From Cantharellus purpuraceus (Eukaryota; Basidiomycota; Agaricomycetes; Cantharellales; Hydnaceae): a stretch of 64,000 nt of DNA. A model generated the notes under the pieces. The model was not told the origin of the DNA and did not search any database. It saw nothing but the letters and a program-made list of their open reading frames with translations. Below, piece by piece: positions 44,553 to 58,226 of the stretch; position 1 is the stretch's first letter; each line of letters starts with the position of its first letter. The stretch spans positions 124,001-188,000 of the forward strand of contig JALBUN010000017.1 of NCBI GenBank assembly GCA_025174535.1. Direction: 5' to 3'. A program made the translations under genes and the position numbers.

Positions 44553-47396
44553 ATGGTCGACGGTCCAGACGACATGATCAAGCACTCAATAGGGGACGCA
44601 GCGTCTCTCGTAGACGAGAAGTCTGAGGTGCCTGCTTCGCAACCTGCGCTGGAGACTCACAAACGTGAGCAGTGCAGGTTCATAGGTTCTTCTTGCTGAC
44701 CCTCCCTCGTTGAAACATACAGGGCATGTCCTAACGCGCAGGACCAAAATAAGCGCAGTCCTCACCGTGATATTCGCTGGAATAGTGCGCATTCCATCCC
44801 TACAACGATCATGACGGGATACTGTTCACTTACGCAGAAAACGATCAGGCATTCTGTTCCGATGGCTATCAGGCTGGCGTAATTGGCAATCTTAATCTGC
44901 TATTTGCGGAGAGTAAGTTATGCCTCGTTCTTGAATGTTATGTACAGCGCCGACGTGGATCTCACTTGCGTGATCCAGTTTTTCCCAAGACAGTGTTTAC
45001 AGCCACCATTAAGACACGTCTGAGCAATAGTTTCTTCATCGGTATGCATCCCCTCCCTAATCTCATGCATACAAATTCACACGGGGGATCACGTTCTGCT
45101 CATTCACAGGCGAAATAGTCGGCCAACTCTTCTTTGGAGCCTTTATTGACCGCATTGGGCGCAAAGCGGGTGTCCTTATGACCACAGGTTTCCTTGTTCT
45201 TGTGAGCACCACTCGCACTCATGCATGAACGAGGACATCACATCCCTTCCCTTCTTTACTGACATTCCATCTAGGGAATCATATTATCAGCTGCCGCACA
45301 TGGCAAGTCCGAGCTTGGTCTGTTGTGGATGCTGATCGTGGCCAGAGGTAATCTGGACCTACTAGTATGATGAAGATCGCTACTGACACTCTCGACAGGT
45401 CTGGCAGGAGGTCTGAGTATATGTCCCTACCGGATCTGTATGTGCTAACACTTTCTCCACCCATGCAGTCGGCGCAGGAGGTATCTATCTATCGTGTCCT
45501 AGTTTAATCCTCTGACGCACCGCATGTAATTTTGCAGGCGAATACCCTGTGTGAGTTTGGATTTACCATATGAAATTTCGTTGAAACTAAAATCGAATTC
45601 ACAGATGCGGCACTAGCTCCATAGAAGCAGCGGATGAGACACAATATGTACGGAAAAACCGTGGCCTGCTAATCGCATCGTACGTCCCGCTTGTCCGCAG
45701 TTTCCCTGCAGTCTCCCTGACATTTGTTTCTCCTTGCCTTCCGCCATGCTTGTCCCACTTCTGCCCCCCATATCCCACCCTGGATTCCTCAAGAATCGGA
45801 GACTTCGCAGTTGACTTTGGCTTTGTGGCCGCGGGCATCATCCCCCTCATCGTCCTCGCAGCCTATGGCTACACAACATCTTCCCAATCCACGTCCACAC
45901 ACGGGTTCAACGGTATCTGGCGCATCTGCTTTGCACTAGGCCTCGTGCCCCCACTTGCCGTGCTCTACTTCCGCATCAAAATGTTTAATAGCACGGCGTT
46001 CCGTAACCATGCCATGAAAAACGGTCAGCTCACGCCCAAGGTGTACATGCTCGTTTTTAAGAGGTACTGGAAACGGATTATCGGGACGTGCTTATGTTGG
46101 TTTTTGTATGATTTTTGTTCGTATCCGTTTGGGTTGTTTAGCTCGACTATTGTGGCGCAAGTGAACCCACAGAATACACTTATACAGAATGTGAGTAGAT
46201 GCTGCATTTTTTTTCTATGCTCTCTTTCGCTTCCTCTGCTCACGAAACGTCTAGATTGGGTGGGGCACCGTTATCAACTCGTGGGCACTTTCCTAATTCC
46301 ACTCGCCCATGTTCTCTCCTCATTCTGTGCCTAGATTCTACCTCCCCGGATGCCTCGTTGGCGGATATCTTCTCGATAAGATCGGTCGTCGCTATACCCA
46401 GATGGTGGGGTTCTTCGCCCAAGGGGTTATAGGCATGATCCTCGGCGGCGCACTTGGACCGATACAAACAAAGCTGCCTTTGTTTATTGTTATATATGGT
46501 AAGTGGGGCATATTGGTTTTGTGTTTTGTTGCACAGAACATGATATTGTATTGCGCTGTGTGACATGCGTGGCTCCCCCGCCCCCACTAATCACTGTCAC
46601 CCCTTGCCCACAGGGATATTCTTGAGTGCTGCAGAAGCAGGGCCCGGTGTTGCTACGATTCTCATCGCGGGCGAAGTCTTTCCGTACGTCGTCTCTGTGA
46701 TACCAAATGTTGACAGTGATGTGACATTTGAATAACCTAGAACTCCTGTCCGAGGGACGATGATGGGCTTTGCAGCTGCGTGGGGAAAGGCTGGGTAATG
46801 CCATTCTTCCCAAATCTATGTACGGGAGTCTGTGGCTGTGCTAATATCAGTGTTGCAGGGCTGCCATTGGGACCCAAGTGTTCACACCCATTCAGGTTCG
46901 TTCCATACATGCTGTACTCTTTACACCCGGCACCATTCAAAATCTGGAAATGATTGATCTGTGACATGCCCGCTTACACGGAAAAACGTTCCTTCACATT
47001 ACACAGCTAGCCTTTCCAGATGCGTTCAAAGGCCAGCAGGCTGTGTTTCTGATCGGCTCCGCCGTGAGCCTGTTGGGCGCCATAGCGACCCACTTCCTCA
47101 TCCCAGACGTACGTCTGCAATTTAATCTGTCATTCATTGATTTGCGCATATAATGAGGTGTTGATTTTGTGACTCGGCTCTTTTTCTCGTCGCATTGGTG
47201 ATTTGACTTCCTACTGGAATTCTTGTCAAATTTGGCGGTTGACTGGCAGATGTCTCGTGAGCTGGAAAATGAGGACGAATCATGGCGAGCGTACCTCGAG
47301 GCCAATGGTGTGTCGACTGCGAATATGGGAGAGCCACTTGAGATGTCGGCGTCAGGGAGTTTGAAAAGGGTCATTGCTAAGGATGTGGAGATGTGA
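44553..47396 (+). CDS. MFS transporter, GIT1/phosphate-permease-like, 18 exons
   Basis: The exon joins I derived (44553-44664, 44723-44784, 44849-44912, 44979-45041, 45110-45201, 45275-45347, short exons at 45399-45416, 45469-45480 and 45538-45550, then 45605-45679, 45794-46190, 46255-46280, 46335-46498, 46614-46683, 46741-46794, 46859-46895, 47007-47108, 47250-47396) total 1581 nt (526 aa) with consistent phases. Motifs include FCSDGYQAGVIGNLNLLFAE (TM1), IDRIGRKAG (MFS signature), GAGGEYPV, FDFCSYPFG-like TM7, and PGCLVGGYLLDKIGRRY (second signature). The family imports glycerophosphodiesters or phosphate with protons at the plasma membrane. The substrate is not certain. Start ATG 44553 has the context caATGg; an in-frame ATG at 44574 is the alternative. 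The exact ends of the 18 nt exon are uncertain. Confidence 0.87.
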
Positions 47397-48255
47397 GAGT
47401 AGATGTGTATATTTTCCAGGTGAGAATCGCATGCTGCGAGGACTTGTTTCTGTTTGCTGATTATTGTCAGTGTGGTATTTCATATGAAACCTCTTACGTA
47501 GGGTTGTTTATGTGCATCATGTGCATCACGCTCTCTTACGCTTTCTTCAACGACGTTTTCGGATGCCAAACGCAAACCGTATCACACTTTAGTAAATTTT
47601 CTCACGGATGTCGCTAGGTGTGTAACGTGCATACGATCACATTGAGTGGCTGGAGGCACAGAATGTTGAGGATATCCGTGGAAGTTTACGACGAGCAACT
47701 CGATTGTTTCAAGCGAAGTTTGATGTCTAGTCAGTTTTATGCTGACAAGTATTAGATGCCGCATGAGGGCTTGAGGTACAGGAATGTGAGGACTCGTTCA
47801 CGGAACCTTGGTGAGTAGGTTACCAGAGTTGTTTGTTATCAAAATCATTGGATCCTATGAGCACGTCTTTTACTAGCGACGCACGGCCTAGACTCATTGA
47901 ACCGGACTCCCATGCATCGTGTGCCTAGTCCAGGGTTTCCAAATGTGTTCTCATTTTCCATCGTCTAGGTTTCTTGGCCTTATGTGTGCATATATGCACT
48001 GTTTTTGCTCGTCATCTCGATAGGGAGAGCTGTTTCACCTTGTTTGGTAGTGGAATGATACAAGACAAAGTTCCAATTGGCGGAGTCACCATCTAATTTA
48101 GAAGCACTTTTCCCCATGACGTCACGTTTTGAACACGCATAAGTACTGGCTGGCAAGCAGTGGCACTAGGAGACAACACTTCCACACCCTTCATCACAAG
48201 CATATCCTCGGAAACTAAACCGCTTCCCGGATACTCGTCATAACAGTCGCGCAAA
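47397..48255. other. intergenic, no gene recognised
   Basis: Between two plus-strand genes. It holds the 3' UTR of the transporter gene and the amylase promoter. No TATA box was clear within 100 bp of the amylase ATG. Confidence 0.5.
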
Positions 48256-50537
<2,282 letters not shown>

Positions 50538-51904
50538 ATTGCAGCTTGGCTTTAATTACTGGGGAAAATGTCGATAATCCTCCCGCGCAAGAAATTGTGA
50601 CAATGTTGATATCGAGGAACCAGCTTACCCGCTTCCTGGACAGCGTCAAATCCTTCGAGGTTCTTTATGCTATCAGCGTAGTATACAGGAATGGCGTATG
50701 GAGGATAGCTGGAATAGTGCCGCCTACCAGCACTATCAAAGCCTGAGATTCGCTTAAAATTGACATTAAACTTCGCTTTCTCATCTACAGACTCATATAA
50801 CTAGGCTGAAGACTCAGGTGTACTCATGGACATAAAAACCTGAAAAAAAAAGATGACAATGCCGTCTTACCTGCAGAATACAATCTAGTCAGCATCACGA
50901 CCTCCCTAAACCGCTGAAGTGAGACCCCCGACAAACCAACAGCTTCCATACAGGCATATGGAGCCCAGATCAAAGAGGATGTGGCGAAAGTTTCAGCAAA
51001 GTCAATCCTCAGACTACAATGCAGATCGACTCGGACATCACCCATCTATGGCATGTAAACCGTTTACAAACCTCGCGGCTATATATCCTTCCTAGGAAAC
51101 ATGTCGTCTTACCCACCCAACTGCAGACAGGCCATTTTCCCTGAAATCAGCACTAGCATCGAATTAGCAAGACGGAGTGGCCACTGTGCCCAGCATGCGT
51201 CATAAGCATATAGGACAGTGCACCACTACTTTATAGAATGCAACTCCGAGACAGGAAATGGAAGAAAACAAATCCGACGCAATATCCATATGTGCGAACA
51301 CAACTATCGAATCCGCTAGCCACGGCTGTCCGTTCCACTACATCGGCGAAACTGTAAGACCATGGAGATGCCGAAGGTTTTCATGTTCACGGGTGACGAA
51401 CTGCGAGGGTGGAAGAAGAAACCGAAGAAAAAGGGAAGGGCGGAAAGGTAGAAAGAGGAGAAACACGCGCACAGGCACACTCAGGGCCCAACCTGTGAGA
51501 TAATGCAGAGATTGGACGAAAAAGGAGGAATAAGATGAGAAAGGAGAAAAGAAGTGTAGTGTACTCCAGACAATAGGGCACGGCCCCAAAAAAATAGATT
51601 GGAGGGAGAAAAACTCGAGAAAGAGTAGAATGAGAAATCGACCCAAAATGTAAACACGGCCCCAAAAGATTATAAGCTTGAGGGGAGAGGGGGGAGGGGG
51701 GAGAAATAGAGTGAGAAAGTGACCGACGAAACTGTACATGCCTCACGTAAGGCGCGGCCCCGAGACATTAAATTTCAGGAGAAGAGAAACAGAAAGCAAG
51801 AGCCTGGCTCCTGTAATCCAGATAGAGCATGCGCGCCACAGGCGAGTCCACTGATGTGTCCATGCTTCGAATTGAGCAGAAAAGACCTTATTGTGCATAC
51901 GCTA
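50538..51904. other. intergenic, with purine-rich imperfect repeats
   Basis: No gene recognised. From about 51400 the plus strand is strongly purine-rich. About three imperfect copies of a ~80 bp block begin with cacggccccaaaa near 51577, 51653 and 51751 (cgcggccccgaga), each followed by a GA-rich run ending in gagaaa...gacc. Long minus-strand open frames here are compositional. Confidence 0.55.
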
Positions 51905-54051
51905 CTAGCGCGCAATCGCCCAAAGTAATTTCCATGTAACGTCCTTCATCTTCGGCCTCTGGCCTGGGATGGTCTTCCAGCATTCATCCATGAGAGCCCA
52001 GACGTGATCGTTTAATCCCCGGTGACGAACGATGGGCTCTGTGGGTCGGAGTGGGAGCTCTCCCCTGGCGATTTTCATAAGGGCTGATGGTTCTTTCAGA
52101 TCACTGTATGGTGGTTTTTCCGTGTATGTCTAGCGCGATGTTGATATGAACCAGCATATCCAGAAAGCAGATGGTATGGTGTGGCAGTTACCTGTAATAT
52201 TAACGAGGCAAAGGCGTATACGTCACTTTCCTTTGTCGGCTTAGAGCTGAAAGGGACGTTTTCACGACCGTTTAGGAGCTCGGGTGCCATGAAGCGACCT
52301 GTTCCCCGTGGGTTGGAGGAGCTCCCCGATGAGATGCATGCTTCGGCGTGGCGGGATAATCCAAAGTCGCATAACAGAGCCTGTCCACTCCGTGATACGA
52401 GTACATTGTCCTACCACGGTATGTGAGCTTTCGCTGATACGTCAGGGAATGGTGCTACACGCACTGCTTTCACGTCTCCATGAACGATTTTTGCAGAATG
52501 GAGATAGTCGAGTGCACATGCTGTTTGATGGAGCTGAACAGGGAGCGAGTTAGTAAAGGCGTCAGGAGTCTCAGCATGGGACCAATCGTACCAATCGTCC
52601 ACGGCGCACATGTGGGTTCCGCTGAAGGTACTGCAGTAATTTCCCACCCTCAGCCCATGGAGACACCATGAAAAGATGATTTTCATCATATTCACAAGTC
52701 CCATAGAACGGTAACACGTTCTCATGCCGGAGAAAGCACCAAATTCCGACTTCTCGTCTAAAATTCTAAGATCGAACGAACTTCAGCCGGGGTTGATCAG
52801 GGACAGCTATAGCCGAAATCCTGGCCTTTTTGACTTTCTCGATGTGGCTCTTCTTATTTACTACGCGAAGCAACTTTAGTGCTACACGCTCTGATCCACG
52901 GGGGGTTGTCAAAACCGCCGAATAGATTTCGCTGTATCCACCAGCGAAATGGGTGTGTAGGATGGAGCTGATGCGTTCCGTTAGATCGGGCGCAGCCCTG
53001 CGTTTCAATGGAGAGAAAAGGTTACGGGAAGGAGACCGGTCGCTTCCGATAGGTGATCCGATACGTGGTGGTTCGGCGGGAGAGAAGCTGTCTGAAAGGT
53101 CAAAGATGTAACCCCCCGAGGGAACATCAGGATGCGGGCTGGGAAAGGGTGTGGCATCTTTGTTCAAAAACACTATCAACGACGGGACGTTACGAGCTGA
53201 TGTGAGAGACTAGTAATACGACCTTTTTCAGATCCAAAATGTGGTTTCAGATCCCTGTTACGCGGTAACGGAGACTTGCGCAGAAGAGAAGAGAGCTCAG
53301 GACGGTGGGAGACTGTAGTTGTCCCAGGGCGTTTGATGGCAAATCCTGTGTGGGAACGAGTGCTCGTGACAGTTTGAGGACGATGGACAGACATTCCGAT
53401 CTGAGAGTTGACATCTCTTGTTGGAGGGAAAATTCCTGGTAAAATATTATTATGCGAATGAAGAGACTTGACAAGGAGAAGATGCCTGTCAGCGCCAGAT
53501 TCAACTGCATCATTGCTGGACGGCTCACGAAAATAGAGGTTTGAACTTCTAGCAAGCGTTCCTCAAGCGTTATTATATCTTTGTCTCTTTCTGGAGCAGA
53601 CTTCTGAGACTCTTCAAGAGATAAATTAGAATACTTCTGGATGGCGAGTGATACGTCGTGAAGAACACTACAGTGAGTAGTCAGCGAAAGACCTGCCAGG
53701 ACATTAATGGGATAAATTGTCACCGTTTAAGGTCAATAATAAGCTCTGAAAGCCTTGCTGAGACCGCACCATAGCCGCTCGACTGTCCATGCATGCATTT
53801 TGCGATGTTAACAATGTGATCTGCTGTGGAGTGCGCCAGGCTCTGCAGTCTCAACTTGTTGCAGCCAGAAAGCTGTCACCAATGACGGTTCGTTCAAAAT
53901 TAGAAGCGCACACAAGTCGAGAAGGACTACAGGATCGAACCTGCGCAGCTCTGATGATACCCAAAGCGAGAGCACAAACGTCGCCGAGCCCCGGCTCCCC
54001 TTGTACCAGTTCCGAGAGCCTGCGTGTGTCCCTTGCAAGGTCGACTGGCAT
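51905..54051 (-). CDS. protein kinase (TKL-like) with N-terminal helical region
   Basis: The minus-strand frames include ERVALKLLRV (ATP-binding Lys), LRREVGIWCFLRHENVLPFY-type sequence, YLHSAKIVHGDVKA (catalytic loop with HGD in place of HRD), NVLVSR, LLCDFGLSRHAEA (DFG), RFMAPELLNG (APE) and SDVYAFASLILQ. After the 52130-52191 intron come EKPPYSDLKEPSALMKIARG and QRPKMKDVTWKLLWAIAR, with the stop at 51905. Upstream exons encode a helical region (MPVDLARDTRRLSELVQGE, then LTTHCSVLHDVSLAIQKYS and a Glu-rich heptad stretch). A Ser/Pro-rich linker precedes the kinase domain. This layout is common in expanded mushroom kinase families. The exact joins between 52770 and 54051 were not all resolved. 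Confidence 0.75.
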
Positions 54052-55324
54052 TATGGGGGATGGGAGAACGGGATCAAGCCATCCATACTATAGAGGTGAC
54101 AATTTAAAAGTAGTTCTGGCACTGTGACATGCTAGTGACACGTGCCCTGGGACTGGAGTCGGCTCCACCGCGCAGAGAGCGTACATACGCATGTCATGAT
54201 CCCGTGTGAAACGTTTCAGAAGCAACGTGTAATAGAATCAATCGATAGAAGCGGTGTTTGATGGAGTAAAGCTAGGGGCGATGGCATTTTTGACAGTAAA
54301 CAAGGTTCTTTGTAATCGCCCAGTCAAAGTCGCCTAGAGCACTGCGACGAGAACATGCTACCAACTGAAAGAAATATGTTTTACACTCAAAAGCAACAAT
54401 CGTCGATGCTTAATAATAATCGATATCAGATGCCTCGCAGCATCCTGCTGGTCAAAGGCTCAATACACTGCCATGAGAATCACAACGCCAACATAAATAT
54501 ACACGTATCAATTGGACATGCTGCAGGTAAGCAAGCCAGTCTTCAAGCTATTCTGGACGTGTTGCCCATGAAAACAACGTGTAGTCAACATTACATCAAA
54601 TCAGTGGCGAAACATCGATTCGGGTTATCTTTGAATTATGTTATGGCTTGTGACCTCTCTCAAATGGTGTTTGGATGTATGCAGACGACAAAGGATCAAT
54701 GCTGTCCTCTTTCCCTGCTAAGACCGGGGATTCACTCTATGCACAGTAATTATGCCTTGAAAACTAGTATATCTTTGTAGTCAGTGACATCCTTACTACG
54801 CCATCCATGCCAGCGGTCATGACACGAGTTGCTACCGTGCTTACACGGGCACAGTGACTGTGAAACACCAGCAGACTTCTTCGGGAATAATGCATGTCTG
54901 AAATGGCGTTATACCATCCGTGCACTAGTCAGTCAGTCAGACACTGCATCTGGGAACACAGAACGGATCGAGGATGATGCAGTGCAGCCGCAGTCGACAG
55001 CTATCGAGCTGGGGGGTTACTCTGACAGATCCTCACTTACAATAATCAATTGTTACACAGGGACGACTATGCAAGCGATGATACACACGTGGATCGATGA
55101 CTGACTTCTGAATAGCATCGGAAGAGATAGGTCATGCGAGTTACATATACGACTGGAGGCTGTACGGAGTTGAATGTGAATAAGGTTGTAACACTCGGCG
55201 TTTCAAAGGAAGAAATCTGAGATTTATATGCATACTCGTACACACCAGAAATCATGTCAATCGTCCTCAGAAAATTCCTGGTTTTCTATGATGCTTGGAG
55301 TCATTCCGTGTCAGGAGGTCTTGG
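54052..55324. other. intergenic, no gene recognised
   Basis: Contains a 141-codon plus-strand open frame at 54355-54780 without motifs or a convincing start context. No repeat ends were seen. Confidence 0.4.
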
Positions 55325-56053
55325 CTACTTGTTGTCTGGAATGCATAGCACGTCTCCTGGCTTCAAGCGCTCGCATTCCAAACCAGGATTGAGAGTGTCA
55401 TTGAGAAGAGCGCCAACACTTGTGTTGTATACCTGTGCAATTTTCCAGCAAGTATCTCCCTCCTTCACACGGTGTTTCGTAGCATTTGGGTCGCCGACAC
55501 ACATCCGCTCCTGCGACGGCGGAATGGGCGCGGTGGGTCCGACGACAAAGCGCCAGACGAAGAGAAAGAACACGCAAACGAGAAGAGCAAATGGCATGAA
55601 CATGCGGTATGCGGTGTTATTGGAAGGGACAGGGTGTGCACCCTGTTTGTAAGTTAGTATCAGCAATAGCTTTATGAACTCTGCACGTACACTTTCTAGA
55701 GGAAGTGGCTCATAGCCATCTGCGCGACTCGAAGGAGAGAGTCTTCCCTCCAACTCATCATCATCCGCTATGAGAGACCTTAACTTGGAGCCCTCTTGTC
55801 TCGAAAGAGAACAACTGAGCTCACCAGGAACAGTTCCCATCCTAGTCAAATTCCCTCCATATTCTGAACCAGGTTCCCCGACCCAAATCTCGTTCCCTCG
55901 TTGAAAAGTGTATCGCTGCGTATCAGCATCATACCCTACGCGTTTCATGCCTTCTGGAAGGCGGTGGTCATCCTGAGTTCAATGCTAAACAGTTGGGCAG
56001 CAAAGAGGTGGGCTGTGGAATCATACCTCATCGTATTGTGTCCACCGTCCCAT
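55325..56053 (-). CDS. LysM-domain membrane protein, 3 exons
   Basis: Exons 56053-56027, 55972-55691 and 55642-55325 give 627 nt (208 aa) with GT-AG introns of 54 and 48 bp. The N-terminus is MGRWTQYDE, then LPEGMKRVGYDADTQRYTF, a conserved opening of a basidiomycete LysM family. A single hydrophobic segment (MPFALLVCVFFLFVWRFVV) lies at about 117-137. The C-terminus is one LysM domain (HRVKEGDTCWKIAQVYN, then LNPGLECERLKPGDVLCIP) at about 155-205. There is no cleavable signal peptide, so a type II topology with the LysM outside is likely. LysM binds chitin or peptidoglycan-like N-acetylglucosamine chains. The small first exon fixes the start. Confidence 0.85.
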
Positions 56054-58226
56054 ACTCAAGCTACCGACGGGTTTCCTCGTGCTGTGAAGGTTCAATGACG
56101 GTCGGCGGTGTAGCTCGCCATCAATTTCCCGCTTTCATATTCCGGAATAGGAAATCGAAATATTGCAACCCCGATTTGCACCTCTTCCCAAAAGTATCTC
56201 CTAGGCACTTTCTCACAGCCTCCTTTGCTCTGTCAAAGTAAATTATTTCTTATAATAAGTAATATAGGTGTTTTGGCTTTGCTATCTGCTATTAATTTCC
56301 TGCCGCGCAATGAGTCAGACATCGCAGCTGGTAAGGATCACACTAGTGAAATATCCGGGATCTTAAGATCTCAAACCTCAGTACTTGTTCGCCAAACTTA
56401 CCATATAACCCTAAGTGTGTGTTAATGAATAGCTTTCAATAAGTGGATGCCGTCTTATTTGGTGATCGACCAGAAGCAGCGCCACTGCAGTCAAAAGCGC
56501 CATCGTCTTGGGAATCTCCTCGGTAGCTTAGGTGAAAAAGGTTATCGATAATATTGACTTGGACACGCTAACACCTGATTGTTTCACTGACTTCCTAAGG
56601 GACAGAAAATGTCCTGCATGGGAGGCTTGAAACTATGTGGGTAGTTGAATAAATCTCCCGTATATACCCATCTTCCCACTGTGCACTTGCACTGCTGCTT
56701 ACTATTGTAAGTCTAGACACCCATTGTTCAGAAGCATTCCATATTCTTGCACTTTCATTCTTAACTCACAATACAATTCGGGGGTGCGGCCGGGGAGCAT
56801 ATGGTGGTGGCAGCAGCGACACATAAGACTCCCTTCGTTTACCTCAACTAATCGCATGTTGCTTCCGGTGCCCGAAGCCCCGAATTGGAGTACTATCTCA
56901 ATATTTCTTTACATCACATGCACATATCCAAGCCTCCCAGGCTGTGGGCATCAAGTATCGCATAAATTCCTCAAATTCTGACGGGGATATACCTCGTGAT
57001 TATGCAGAGGAAGCGCTGTGATGAAGGGACTCCCACGTACAGACGGTTTCTGTTGACACGAATGGGACATGTACAATACGCACAATACACATGAGGCTGG
57101 GCTGATAGGGAGCGCACCCTTGTCCATGCTCCTCAATGTTCACTCCTCGCTTGAACAGATCAAGACGAAAGAATAGTCAGTCGTCGAAGGGAGATAATCT
57201 CCTACTGGTGCAAGCAGGGGCAGGGGCACCAGCGAGTTCTTCGCCATGAAAAACGGCACGTATCAAGCAGCAGCGGTCATGTGTTATCTGCAGAATCGAC
57301 AAGGTGGAACAAAGAGGTAATACCATGGTGATTTGGGAACTGCATGTCATTTGGACACTGATGCAAGGCAAGAATACGAGAATAAGGCTACACGAGAGCT
57401 AGTAATAGACAACTGCTCACCTCATTTCCAGACTAATCGAGTCAAAGTACCCCTTGAAAGACATTCACGTGAGCAGGAGACTATTAACACGGCCATGGCA
57501 GGGTGATCCGACAGGTCATCACCATACGTGCCTAATAGGAATTGCCTTGAAGCAGCGTTTGTGGGGGTTCTTCCAAAATGACAGGCTCAATTAAAGTGGT
57601 TGAAAATGTTGAAAGTAAAAGAGATGCGTGGAAGTATGGAAAGAAAGGCTATTAAAGCAAAGACCGTGGTGTTTGCAACTTTGTGATTATAATGTGAAAG
57701 GACAGTCAAAACGAAGACTCAAGATACGTACTTTATGGAAAGCAATCACCGTCCAAACAGGACACGGGTTTGAGATGATTAAATTCACGTTCTCCTTATA
57801 GCACTGGCAACCTTCGTGATCGTCTTCGTCGCACCCCAACGTGAGGTACGTTGAAGGACGTTATCTTCCGGTGATTACGACATAACATCCAGAACTTGAA
57901 ATGCAACCAAATGATTCTGAGAGAGTACCATGGGGCACAGAATTGAATCAGTATCTGTAACTTCTGACGGCGCCATCAATGATGGTTATTTTGTTATTCG
58001 GACGCCTTCGAGTGTCCAACGTTCTGACCCGAACTATTGTGCATTGGCTTTCGACTTAATCAAACAAAACCATTGAGTCAAAATATCCAGAGCAGCCTAA
58101 CGTACAATCTCTTATTCAGCCGGGCCGTCGTGCTTGCATTCGTGGTAGTGGAAGATGTTCTGCGAAGCGTGACCTGAAAGTCACGGCCCGATCATCCGGA
58201 CCCAAATCCCTTGCACATACTACAAC
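56054..58226. other. 2.2 kb without a recognised gene
   Basis: Short open frames on both strands (for example 56724-56981 plus and 57177-57371 minus) have no motif and no clear splice partners. No repeats or RNA genes were recognised. It includes the divergent promoters of the LysM and GH3 genes. Confidence 0.5.

Noticed and set aside
51338..51746. Leu/Phe-rich minus-strand open frames resembling membrane proteins
   Set aside because: Produced by a purine-rich plus strand with imperfect ~80 bp repeats; no start or splice support.
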